From the NCBI GenBank assembly GCA_016303225.1, contig JAEDMC010000007.1, positions 1 to 27,791 on the forward strand: a DNA stretch of 27,791 nucleotides, read 5' to 3'. Under the pieces are notes generated by a model. The model was given only the letters and a program-made list of their open reading frames with translations. It made no database searches and had not been told where the DNA came from. Of the stretch, positions 6,385 through 12,586 are shown in pieces. This DNA comes from Kiritimatiellia bacterium. Lineage in GTDB: Bacteria; Verrucomicrobiota; Kiritimatiellia; RFP12; UBA1067. Numbering within the stretch: position 1 is the stretch's first letter; each line of letters opens with the position of its first letter. The translations under genes were made by a program, and so were the position numbers.

Positions 6385-8970
6385 ATGAAACAGACATTGA
6401 TAGCTTCTTGGGTTGCGGTGGCGGCGCTTTGCGCGAGCGCGGGAGTGGAGATTCCGGCGTCCGTTTCAAGCTGCACGAACTTTGCGACGTGTGCGCAGAA
6501 CGTTCGCAACGACTTTGTCAATGCGACGAAGAAGTGCGCGGCCGAGGGCGACATGGCGACGTTCGGCAAGCTCATCGAGCGCCTCGCGAAGGAGAAGGTC
6601 GACGGTCACGTCTTCCAGATGTGGCAGCAGACTGCGAATGGCCTCGTCGACGCGGGCCTCGCGCAGAAGAAGAGAAAGCCCGAGGAGCAGAAGACGCTGA
6701 TGGCAGGCTTCCGCGAGGGCGGCACGACCTTTGGCCTCTGGCAGGGCGCCGAGGAAATCGGCAAGACGCCCGACAAGGCGTTTGGCACGGCTGCGGCGAA
6801 CCTCCTGAAGCGCAAGATGCCCCAGCAGGGGCTTTCGAGCGCGCTGCAGTTCCGTCGTGACCAGACGGTTCTCGGCATCATGAACCGCATCGGCACCGAG
6901 TCCGACAAGGTTGCGGCGGCGGCGCCTGTCCGTGCGCTCGCTTTCTCGATCAAGCCGGTGACGCGCGACGACACGAACGCGGTCTTCGACGCGGCGAACA
7001 CGACCTGCAACTTCCTGTTGGAACACGGCAAGAACGCCGACTACGCGGCTTTTGCGAAGGAGTTCCGCACGAAGCGGACGGACCTGGTGAAGGGGGAGAT
7101 GGCGAAGAAGTGGATGGCCCGCGAGCTGGGCGGCTACGCGCGCGTTCCGGACGAGAAGGCCTTCGCGGCGCTCAAGGCCGAGTTCGCGAAGCTTCCGGTC
7201 GACCGCGAGCTTCTCGGGGCGCTCGTCGAGTTCCGCAACACCGTCACGCAGCACATCTGGCCGGGACTCTGGGACCGCGTAGCCGACGTGTCGCGTCCGT
7301 TCCTCAACGGCCGCGGCAAGTTCAAGGGCGTCGAGCGCATGCTGGCGGACGAGTTCTCGCTGAATCTCGCGGGTTCGCTCAACGACACCGCGACGATGAA
7401 GCGTGACTATGCGGCGATTCTCGCGACCGCGGCCGAGGTTGAGAAGCGCTGGGAGGCGGAGAACGCGCGCGAGAAGGCGGCCCGCGAGGTCGAACAGCTC
7501 TCGCGCAAGAACGGGCTCAAGTTCGAGCCGTTCAAGCGCGATCCGGCCGTGGAGCGTCCGAACCCGTGGATCGTCAACAACGCGCGCGGCGTCTTCATCC
7601 GCAAGATGAACGAGGCCGGCGACTGGGCCGCGGCTGTTCCCGAGATGGAGAAGAACCTGAATGCCCGCAATCCGAACGGCTACTGGGACCTCGCCGTCGC
7701 CTGCACGAAGGTCGGCAAGGACCACCGTGCGATCGAGCTGTGTGACCAGATTCTTGGCGACGAGCTGAAGGCGCGTCCCGAGATGAAGGCGGACGCGAGG
7801 TCGCTCAAGGCTTGGATCAGCGCGACGGACGAGAAGGATCTCGTCCAGCGTCTGAACGCGATCCGCGGCGATCAGAACGACAAGGACTGGTTCAACGCGC
7901 TCAGGCGCGCCGGACGTTTCTACTTCACGCTCGATTCGAGCGAGAAGCGCGTCGGCTGGCTGAAGGCCGTAATCGGACTTTCTCGCGACCTGCTGTGGCC
8001 GGAGGAGAAGGTCGGCTACACGCTCACGTGGATGGAGGACGCTCCGAAGACGGCCGATTCCGCGCTCCGGTCGGACATCTTCAAGAAGCTCGCGACCGAG
8101 AACCGGATGGGCAAGTACAACACGTGGAACCTCTTTGACAAGAATGCAGAGCTGGCGCTCCTGAAGTCCAACGAGAAGCCGCACACGGCGGCGGACGTCG
8201 CGGGCAAGGAGGCGTGCGTGTGCGCGTGCTACGACGCGAGCGGACTTCACTTCTACGCGAAGTTCAACGATCCTGAGGCCGGCAAGGCGCGGGACGGCAT
8301 CGCGAACGGCTTCTACGCCGAGTATGACTTCCAGCCGGGCGGCGACGCACCGTGGCACTGGAACATGATTACCCGTGCGGACACGCCGAACGTGGACCAG
8401 GGCGCGGTGTGGGACGCGCCCCGCAAGGGCTTCAAGGTCGGCGCCGAGTACATCAAGGAGGACGCCGTCTCGACGGACACCTGTCACGTCTTCCACATCT
8501 ACGTGCCGTGGATCCTCTGCTGGAACGAGTTCCCGAAGACGGGTGACACGTGGCGGATGGTTTTCGTCGCGGGCTGGGCCGGACAGTTCGGCGCCCTCGG
8601 CGGCAGCGCGGTGCACGAGCTCGGGCGTGGGCTCCAGATGACGTTCGACGTCCCGCAGGACGCGCGTGCGAAGATGCTGAAGACGCTTCTCCGTCAGGCC
8701 GTCAAGGACTTCAAGGCCGTCCGTGACAAGTGGGAGAACGCTTCGTTCTGGGCGGACGCCGATCTGGGCGATCCCGATTTCGCGAAGGAAGTGTCCGAGC
8801 CGTTCATCAAGTCCTGCGACGAGCTCGCGAAGGAGTGCATGGACGACGCCCTCACGCCGGCGCGTGCCGAGGAGATCTACGCGACGCGGATGATGGATCT
8901 TGCCGATTTCCGTCTCGCGCTTGACAAGAAGCGTGCGGATTATCTTAAGGCGAAGTTTTTCGCCAAGTAA
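6385..8970 (+). CDS. Large exported protein with CBM9/DOMON-like C-terminal region
   Basis: The product is about 861 residues with a signal peptide (MKQTLIASWVAVAALCASAG). I do not recognise the first 590 residues; they are alpha-helical, rich in Lys, Glu and Ala, and include segments that look like TPR-type helical repeats (around YWDLAVACTKVGKDHRAIEL). From about residue 600 to 755 a beta-rich region with YDASGLHFYAKFNDPEAG and HIYVPWILCWNEFP resembles the carbohydrate-binding CBM9/DOMON sandwich seen in many exported glycan proteins of this lineage. A helical tail follows. ATG 6385 gives the clean signal peptide; ATG 6367, six codons upstream, is an alternative. It follows the DUF4091 gene and precedes malic enzyme by 18 bases. 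Confidence 0.65.
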   Translation: MKQTLIASWVAVAALCASAGVEIPASVSSCTNFATCAQNVRNDFVNATKKCAAEGDMATFGKLIERLAKEKVDGHVFQMWQQTANGLVDAGLAQKKRKPEEQKTLMAGFREGGTTFGLWQGAEEIGKTPDKAFGTAAANLLKRKMPQQGLSSALQFRRDQTVLGIMNRIGTESDKVAAAAPVRALAFSIKPVTRDDTNAVFDAANTTCNFLLEHGKNADYAAFAKEFRTKRTDLVKGEMAKKWMARELGGYARVPDEKAFAALKAEFAKLPVDRELLGALVEFRNTVTQHIWPGLWDRVADVSRPFLNGRGKFKGVERMLADEFSLNLAGSLNDTATMKRDYAAILATAAEVEKRWEAENAREKAAREVEQLSRKNGLKFEPFKRDPAVERPNPWIVNNARGVFIRKMNEAGDWAAAVPEMEKNLNARNPNGYWDLAVACTKVGKDHRAIELCDQILGDELKARPEMKADARSLKAWISATDEKDLVQRLNAIRGDQNDKDWFNALRRAGRFYFTLDSSEKRVGWLKAVIGLSRDLLWPEEKVGYTLTWMEDAPKTADSALRSDIFKKLATENRMGKYNTWNLFDKNAELALLKSNEKPHTAADVAGKEACVCACYDASGLHFYAKFNDPEAGKARDGIANGFYAEYDFQPGGDAPWHWNMITRADTPNVDQGAVWDAPRKGFKVGAEYIKEDAVSTDTCHVFHIYVPWILCWNEFPKTGDTWRMVFVAGWAGQFGALGGSAVHELGRGLQMTFDVPQDARAKMLKTLLRQAVKDFKAVRDKWENASFWADADLGDPDFAKEVSEPFIKSCDELAKECMDDALTPARAEEIYATRMMDLADFRLALDKKRADYLKAKFFAK

Positions 8971-8988
8971 GTTTTCAGGAGGAGAAAA

Positions 8989-10290
8989 ATGGCTAAGTAC
9001 GACAAGGAAGAGGTTCTCAAGTATCATCAGGGCGGGAAGGTCGCGGTGCGGCTCCCGAAGGCGCTCAAGACGAAGGACGATCTGTGCCTCGCTTACACGC
9101 CGGGTGTCGCGCACGCGGTGAAGGCAATTGCCGCGAATCCTGCAAGCGTCTATGACGTGACGGCGAAGTCAAATCTCGTCGGCGTCGTTTCCGACGGCAC
9201 GGCGATTCTCGGCCTCGGCGACCTCGGCGCGGCGGCGTCCATCCCGGTTATGGAGGGGAAGGCCGTGCTCTTCAAGTCCTTTGGTGACGTGGACGCGTGG
9301 CCGGTGCCGCTCGCCTGCTGCCGTAAGGACGGCAAGGATGTTGGCAAGACCGATCCCGAGCGTGTGATCGCCGCGGTGAAGGCCCTGGCGCCGCAGTACG
9401 GTGGCATCAACCTCGAGGACATCGCCTCGCCGGCGTGCTTTGAGATCGAGGACCGCCTCGACGCCGAGCTCGAAATCCCGGTCTTCCATGACGACCAGTG
9501 GGGCACCGCCGTCATTTCGCTTTCGGGCGTCATGAATTATGCGAAGCTCGCGGGCAAGAAGCTCTCGGAGCTCAAGGTCGTCATGAACGGTGCGGGCGCG
9601 GCCGGCATCCGCATCTGCGAGATGTGCAAGGCGGCGGGCGTCGTGGACGTCACGATGTGCGACACCAAGGGCGTCATCACGGAGGAGCGCACGGACCTCA
9701 ATCCGTTCAAGGCGCGGCACGCGGTGAAGGGCATGCTCGGAAAGACGCTCAAGGACGTCCTGGTCGGCGCGGACGTATTCATCGGCGTTTCCGCGGCGAA
9801 CGTCCTGAAGGCCGAGGACGTTGCGAAGATGAGCGACTTCCCGGCGATTTTCGCGATGGCGAATCCAGATCCCGAGATCACGCCGGACGAGGCCGCGAAG
9901 GGACTTGCCGGCCGTAAGTTCATCATGGTGACGGGCCGCAGCGACTATCCGAACCAGATCAACAACGTACTCGGATTCCCGTACCTCTTCCGCGGTGCGC
10001 TGGACGTCCGTGCGACGACGATCAACAAGGAGATGAAGGTCGCCGCGGCGAATGCGCTCGCGAACCTCGCACAGCAGCCGGTGCCGGATGACGTGAAGGC
10101 GCTTTATCCGAACGAGACGCTCGAGTTCGGCATCGGGTACATCATCCCGAAACCGTTCGACCGACGGCTCTTCGTCGAGGTCTCCTATGCCGTCGCCGAA
10201 GCCGCCGTCAAAACGGGCGTCGCCCGCGCGAAGGTTGACCTCGCGGCATATCGCCAGGACCTTGAGCGCCGCAACGCCGAACGCGGCTAA
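8989..10290 (+). CDS. Malic enzyme (oxaloacetate-decarboxylating malate dehydrogenase)
   Basis: The 433-residue cytoplasmic enzyme converts malate to pyruvate and CO2 with NAD(P) reduction. Family landmarks are LAYTPGVA near residue 30, the catalytic-lysine region VLFKSFGDVDAWPV, the metal-binding acidic block GGINLEDIASPACFEIED, PVFHDDQWGTAV, and the nucleotide-binding MNGAGAAGIRI. Length matches the short bacterial form without a phosphotransacetylase tail (MaeB has one), so I give no symbol. The start has AGGAGG ten bases upstream. Many bacterial homologues have His or Gln where this one has Trp in FHDDQWGTA. It is 18 bases behind an exported protein gene, an odd neighbour for a central enzyme. 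Confidence 0.93.
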   Translation: MAKYDKEEVLKYHQGGKVAVRLPKALKTKDDLCLAYTPGVAHAVKAIAANPASVYDVTAKSNLVGVVSDGTAILGLGDLGAAASIPVMEGKAVLFKSFGDVDAWPVPLACCRKDGKDVGKTDPERVIAAVKALAPQYGGINLEDIASPACFEIEDRLDAELEIPVFHDDQWGTAVISLSGVMNYAKLAGKKLSELKVVMNGAGAAGIRICEMCKAAGVVDVTMCDTKGVITEERTDLNPFKARHAVKGMLGKTLKDVLVGADVFIGVSAANVLKAEDVAKMSDFPAIFAMANPDPEITPDEAAKGLAGRKFIMVTGRSDYPNQINNVLGFPYLFRGALDVRATTINKEMKVAAANALANLAQQPVPDDVKALYPNETLEFGIGYIIPKPFDRRLFVEVSYAVAEAAVKTGVARAKVDLAAYRQDLERRNAERG

Positions 10291-10364
10291 AGGTGTCAAC
10301 GACAGGCCTGCGGTGGAGGGCTGCGGTGTCCGACACCTCGCACCAGTTTGGGGCGGCGCTGCCA

Positions 10365-10394
10365 TTGACACGCCGCCGCCGTATTTGTTATCAT
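10365..10394 (+). promoter_or_regulatory. Strong promoter of the toxin-antitoxin-like unit
   Basis: TTGACA (10365-10370), an 18-bp spacer, TATCAT (10389-10394) with TG at 10386-10387 (extended -10). The -35 is flanked by an inverted repeat GGCGGCG (10352-10358) and CGCCGCC (10371-10377), a plausible operator. The same promoter cassette recurs at 12080-12109. The start near 10401 leaves about 180 nt of leader before the first open frame. Confidence 0.75.
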
Positions 10395-10579
10395 TCCACT
10401 ATTTGAGGGGGAGACATCCTTTGAATTGCCTGCGGTGCACCTGACTGCGGGTGGATATTCCGTATAAGACCAAGTCCGTATCATCGGTGTCTCGCCGACC
10501 GGCGCTGGCAGGTTGAAGCGGGGCACGTGAACGTCGTTCACGTATCGACCTTCAGTGGAAAGAGAAATGAGTTAGGTTA
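10395..10579 (+). promoter_or_regulatory. Untranslated leader with an 8-bp hairpin
   Basis: No intact gene is seen here. The clear structure is the perfect inverted repeat ACGTGAAC/GTTCACGT (10525-10532 with 10536-10543, 3-nt loop). Short frames such as PAVHLTAGGY and VRIIGVSPTGAGRLKRG are open around it but broken by stops, so this may be decayed coding sequence. GTTAGGT at 10571-10577 lies just before the start codon at 10580. Confidence 0.4.
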
Positions 10580-10785
10580 ATGCGTGTCTATCTGGACAAC
10601 TGCTGTTGCAATCGGCCTTTTGATCCGCAGACGGATTTGCGGATCAGCTTGGAGACTGCCGCAAAAATGCGGGTGCAGGCCCTTATGAGAAGCGGCGAGG
10701 TGGAGTATGTCTGGAGCGATGCGCTTGATTACGAGTTGAATCAGAGTCCGATCCGATTGACTTTGTGATGGAGGATGACGAATGA
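10580..10785 (+). pseudogene. PIN-domain toxin gene broken by an internal deletion
   Basis: The first 50-odd codons match the start of a PIN-type ribonuclease toxin family (MRVYLDNCCCNRPFD, with the first catalytic Asp at residue 6, then LRISLETAAKMRVQALM and a segment ending DALDYE). The frame stops at 10768 after 62 residues, whereas such toxins run to about 150-190. In another frame, 10753-10785 encodes PIDFVMEDDE and a stop, which looks like the natural C-terminal tail; it ends in ATGA overlapping the next gene. The middle, with the remaining catalytic acids, is missing. The join carries a direct repeat CCGAT-CCGAT, as expected for a slippage or recombination deletion. Confidence 0.65.
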
Positions 10786-11000
10786 CGATGATTCCTGATA
10801 ACGAACTTCGCACCGAATGCTTTCAGTTGCTTGTTGATCGGTTCGGCCATCTTGACACCGAGCGGTTTATCGTGATGATGAGCCGTTCGCCGATGGACTA
10901 TACGACTTGGCATCAGCGGCATTTCAGCAACGGCGAATCTGTCCGCGAACTTGGTGAGAAGATCAAGGCCTTTGCCAAGACACGCAAAGCGACGGCGTAA
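10782..11000 (+). CDS. Small antitoxin-like partner of the PIN toxin
   Basis: The 72-residue protein starts MTMIPDNELRTECFQLLVDRFG and continues with DTERFIVMMSR, MDYTTWHQRHF and SVRELGEKI. This resembles the small helical proteins often encoded next to DNCCLNRPF-type PIN toxins, which probably act as antitoxins; the assignment is from memory of such pairs. It has GGAGG ten bases upstream, and its ATG overlaps the toxin tail stop, so it was coupled to the toxin. It is intact although the toxin is not. Its stop overlaps the ATG of the next open frame (TAATG). Confidence 0.6.
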   Translation: MTMIPDNELRTECFQLLVDRFGHLDTERFIVMMSRSPMDYTTWHQRHFSNGESVRELGEKIKAFAKTRKATA

Positions 11001-11039
11001 TGACCGAGATTGTCGTTTCGCCGAAGCCGGAGTCTTTGA

Positions 11040-11154
11040 CCTCGGTTGCACAATGGGCCGAGAAGGAGGAGCCGCGAAACCTAACCAGGGCCGCGGTGGT
11101 TCGACGAAACCGCAAGGCGGAGTCGGACAACGTACGCAACTTGCGTATCGAGCT
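11040..11154 (+). repeat. 115-bp element, copy 1
   Basis: It is identical to 12259-12373 except for two bases near the left end (about 11054 and 11056). It contains a hairpin GCGGT-gg-TTC/GAA-ACCGC (11093-11113) and a second one TACGC/GCGTA (11133-11147). It ends at the AGCT of 11151-11154; beyond that the two copies are unrelated. In this copy the next bases, GGTTGA (11155-11160), pair with TCAACC (11216-11221). Possible readings are a small mobile element, a structured RNA scaffold or a recombination site. Confidence 0.9.
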
Positions 11155-11179
11155 GGTTGAAGTTTTTGAAAATGCCCCC

Positions 11180-11208
11180 TTGTCTGATCAAGAAGAATAT
11201 GCGATAAT
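11180..11208 (+). promoter_or_regulatory. Promoter for the NYN-domain gene
   Basis: TTGTCT (11180-11185), a 17-bp spacer, GATAAT (11203-11208) with TG at 11200-11201. It predicts a start near 11215 and a 65-nt leader containing the hairpin at 11247-11272. Confidence 0.55.
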
Positions 11209-11246
11209 ACAGTCATCAACCCGCGAGACTCAGTCGAAGCGGAGCG

Positions 11247-11272
11247 AGACCCCGGCCGTTAGGTTGGGGTCT
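11247..11272 (+). promoter_or_regulatory. Leader hairpin in front of the NYN gene
   Basis: AGACCCC (11247-11253) pairs with GGGGTCT (11266-11272). The interior can continue as two G.U pairs and CC/GG around a GTTA loop. There is no T-run, so it is not a normal terminator. The right arm's GGGG is the only purine run at ribosome-binding distance from the ATG at 11280, so the hairpin could hide the initiation site. Confidence 0.45.
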
Positions 11273-11279
11273 TAGCATA

Positions 11280-11930
11280 ATGAAGGCAATTGTTTACATA
11301 GACGGGTACAACCTTTACTACGGCTTACTGAAAGGTACGCCGTACAAGTGGCTTGACCTTTGGGCAATGGCGCGGAGCCTTCTGAAAGAAGGCATCGAGT
11401 TGTTGGGCGTGAAGTACTTTACGGCACCAATCAAGACGTTTCCATACGATCTGGAAGCCGTCGACCGGCAAAAGATTTATCTGCAGGCCTTGATTGCGCA
11501 GGGAAAAGTTCAGGTTGTGCAGGGCTTTTACGCCAAGCATCGGACATGGGCTCCTGCTGCCGATGAACGCTGTTCGACATGTGATGTGCAGACGGCTGGA
11601 CTTGTTCCGATTTACAAGTTGGAAGAGAAACGCTCGGACGTGAACCTTGCCGTCGCGATGGTGACGGATGCAGCAATGAATGCGGCAGACGTGTTTCTGG
11701 TCATAACAGGCGACTCCGATCAGGTTGGCGCAATCGAGTCCGTGCGTCATCAATTCAAGAAGAGCGTCATCGTCTTCAATCCGCAGCCGACAATCAGCAA
11801 GCAACTTGATTGGGCTGCTTCGTATTACAAGAACATTCCGCGAGACCTGCCCGCCATATGCCAGCTGCCGGAGGAGATTCCAGTCGGCACGCACGGCAAT
11901 GTCATCCGCCGTCCAGCGGTGTGGAAGTAA
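11280..11930 (+). CDS. NYN-domain (LabA/DUF88, PIN-like) nuclease
   Basis: The 216-residue cytoplasmic protein belongs to the NYN branch of the PIN-like fold, whose members are metal-dependent RNases. Visible acidic sites are D8 in YIDGYNLYY, D120 in EEKRSDVNLAVAM, and D145/D147 in VITGDSDQVGAI, the standard NYN set. A cysteine pair (CSTC, around residue 98) precedes the second motif, as in several DUF88 proteins. The length fits a single-domain NYN protein. It has its own promoter and a leader hairpin, and lies between two copies of the 115-bp element, next to a broken PIN toxin. A defence or toxin role is inferred only from that context. Confidence 0.88.
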   Translation: MKAIVYIDGYNLYYGLLKGTPYKWLDLWAMARSLLKEGIELLGVKYFTAPIKTFPYDLEAVDRQKIYLQALIAQGKVQVVQGFYAKHRTWAPAADERCSTCDVQTAGLVPIYKLEEKRSDVNLAVAMVTDAAMNAADVFLVITGDSDQVGAIESVRHQFKKSVIVFNPQPTISKQLDWAASYYKNIPRDLPAICQLPEEIPVGTHGNVIRRPAVWK

Positions 11931-11960
11931 GTTTGCTTGTGAGTTGATGAATTATTCGCG

Positions 11961-11994
11961 ATTCCGCACCGTGTTTGCAAACGCGGTGCGGAAT
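11961..11994 (+). terminator. Large palindrome after the NYN gene, possible terminator
   Basis: ATTCCGCACC pairs with GGTGCGGAAT, and the interior GTGTTT/AAACGC continues the stem with one G.U pair, giving about 16 bp around a 2-base centre. It lies 30 bases after the NYN stop. There is no proper T-run, so it may be a factor-independent pause, a cruciform, or part of a repeat element together with the palindrome at 12005-12026. Confidence 0.5.
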
Positions 11995-12004
11995 TTGCGG
12001 TCTC

Positions 12005-12026
12005 TGGAGACATATTGCAATATGTC
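12005..12026. repeat. Perfect 22-bp palindrome
   Basis: GAGACATATT followed by GC and AATATGTCTC is a perfect palindrome, ten bases after the larger palindrome. It could be an operator for the nearby promoter (12080-12109), a REP-like unit, or a decayed transposon end. Nothing in the sequence decides between these. Confidence 0.7.
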
Positions 12027-12079
12027 TCTGTGGACATGGGAGATGTTTGATCGTGGTCGTTTGGGGGTGGGCACGGCCA

Positions 12080-12109
12080 TTGACGCACCGCCGCCGTTTG
12101 TGCTATCAT
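12080..12109 (+). promoter_or_regulatory. Second copy of the island promoter cassette
   Basis: TTGACG (12080-12085), an 18-bp spacer, TATCAT (12104-12109) with TG at 12101-12102. The surroundings (GCCATTGAC, CCGCCGCCGT, ATCATTCCA) match the promoter at 10365-10394 with small indels. No convincing gene follows for 470 bases; instead there is a chain of possible RNA hairpins. Confidence 0.7.
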
Positions 12110-12258
12110 TCCAACTGATCGAGGGGTGATTCCCTCGCATATTGATTTCCTTTCCCCGTCTGGGCGCGGGGAGGGCTGCGGCGACGCAGGTTGATCTTTG
12201 AGAGCGGCGGATGAGCCCAACATCATCCGTCACCGGGCTGAAAAGCCAGAACCTTTTG

Positions 12259-12373
12259 CCTCGGTTGCACAAGGAGCCGAGAAGGAGGAGCCGCGAAACC
12301 TAACCAGGGCCGCGGTGGTTCGACGAAACCGCAAGGCGGAGTCGGACAACGTACGCAACTTGCGTATCGAGCT
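12259..12373 (+). repeat. 115-bp element, copy 2
   Basis: The second copy of the element at 11040-11154, offset 1219 bases, same strand, two mismatches. It is followed with no gap by the long inverted repeat at 12374-12496. Confidence 0.9.
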
Positions 12374-12496
12374 TTACGTGAAAACGACCAATCTTCAAGT
12401 AGAAAGCGAGATATGTGAGTGCGCTACGTGGATCATTCCATGTGGCGTGCTTTCTATTCGTATTTTCTACAAGGCGCTTGGTCGTGCCTCACGTAA
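12374..12496 (+). repeat. 123-nt inverted repeat predicted to form a long RNA hairpin
   Basis: TTACGTGA (12374-12381) pairs with TCACGTAA (12489-12496), ACGACCAA (12384-12391) with TTGGTCGT (12478-12485), and GTAGAAA (12399-12405) with TTTCTAC (12464-12470). The apex is a 14-bp stem (12419-12432 with 12437-12450) with a TCAT loop. The four non-Watson-Crick positions of the apex stem are all G.U if the + strand is transcribed, and would be A.C on the other strand. It is AT-richer than the flanking core genes. Confidence 0.75.
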
Positions 12497-12528
12497 GATA
12501 TGAATGTGAAGGCACGCCACTCTTCTTT

Positions 12529-12568
12529 TCTGCGCCCAGAGCGGTTTGTGTCGGGAACAAGGCGCAGA
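12529..12568 (+). promoter_or_regulatory. Leader hairpin before the small-gene pair
   Basis: TCTGCGCC (12529-12536) pairs perfectly with GGCGCAGA (12561-12568) across a 24-nt loop, ending a few bases before the GAAGGAG ribosome binding site of the gene at 12587. It may be a translational control element or a weak attenuator. Confidence 0.4.
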
Positions 12569-12586
12569 GAAAGAAGGAGATTGGAG

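Larger units (their letters stand above)
11000..11275 (+). other. Doubtful open frame: short gene start fused to the 115-bp repeat
   Basis: This frame begins at an ATG overlapping the previous stop and encodes 13 residues of unique sequence (MTEIVVSPKPESL). It then enters the 115-bp repeat and runs on over a promoter (11180-11208) and a hairpin (11247-11272). The start could be the leftover 5' end of a gene interrupted by the repeat. In the other repeat copy (12198-12503) the same reading frame is open too (VAQ, then AEKEEPRNLTRAAVVRRN), so coding by the repeat cannot be excluded. Because regulatory signals sit inside it, I do not call it a confirmed gene. Confidence 0.3.
12116..12496 (+). 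ncRNA. Candidate structured RNA downstream of the second island promoter
   Basis: Between the promoter and the next real gene I find no frame with a ribosome binding site, but several structures. A hairpin CGGATGA/TCATCCG (12206-12212 with 12221-12227) has loop bases AGCCC/GCCC that can also pair with GGGCT at 12233-12237 (pseudoknot-like). Then come the 115-bp element with its two hairpins, and a 123-nt inverted repeat. Expression, ends and function are inferred. The open frame 12198-12503 also runs through here and is not excluded. Confidence 0.4.

Noticed and set aside
6466..9114. Long minus-strand open frame of 882 codons
   Set aside because: It is the mirror of the exported-protein gene with its high-GC third positions. 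The encoded sequence is Arg/Leu/Val-rich without recognisable motifs, and there is no start signal.
10296..10541. 81-codon minus-strand frame between malic enzyme and the toxin
   Set aside because: It overlaps a strong + strand promoter and a hairpin, and has no start signal or recognisable motif.
11040..12373. CRISPR array or tandem repeat array
   Set aside because: Only two copies of 115 bp, 1.2 kb apart with a gene between; no regular short repeats and no cas genes.
12198..12503. 101-codon open frame across the second 115-bp element
   Set aside because: No ribosome site. It runs through an inverted repeat with RNA-type pairing. Kept only as a possibility under the repeat finding.
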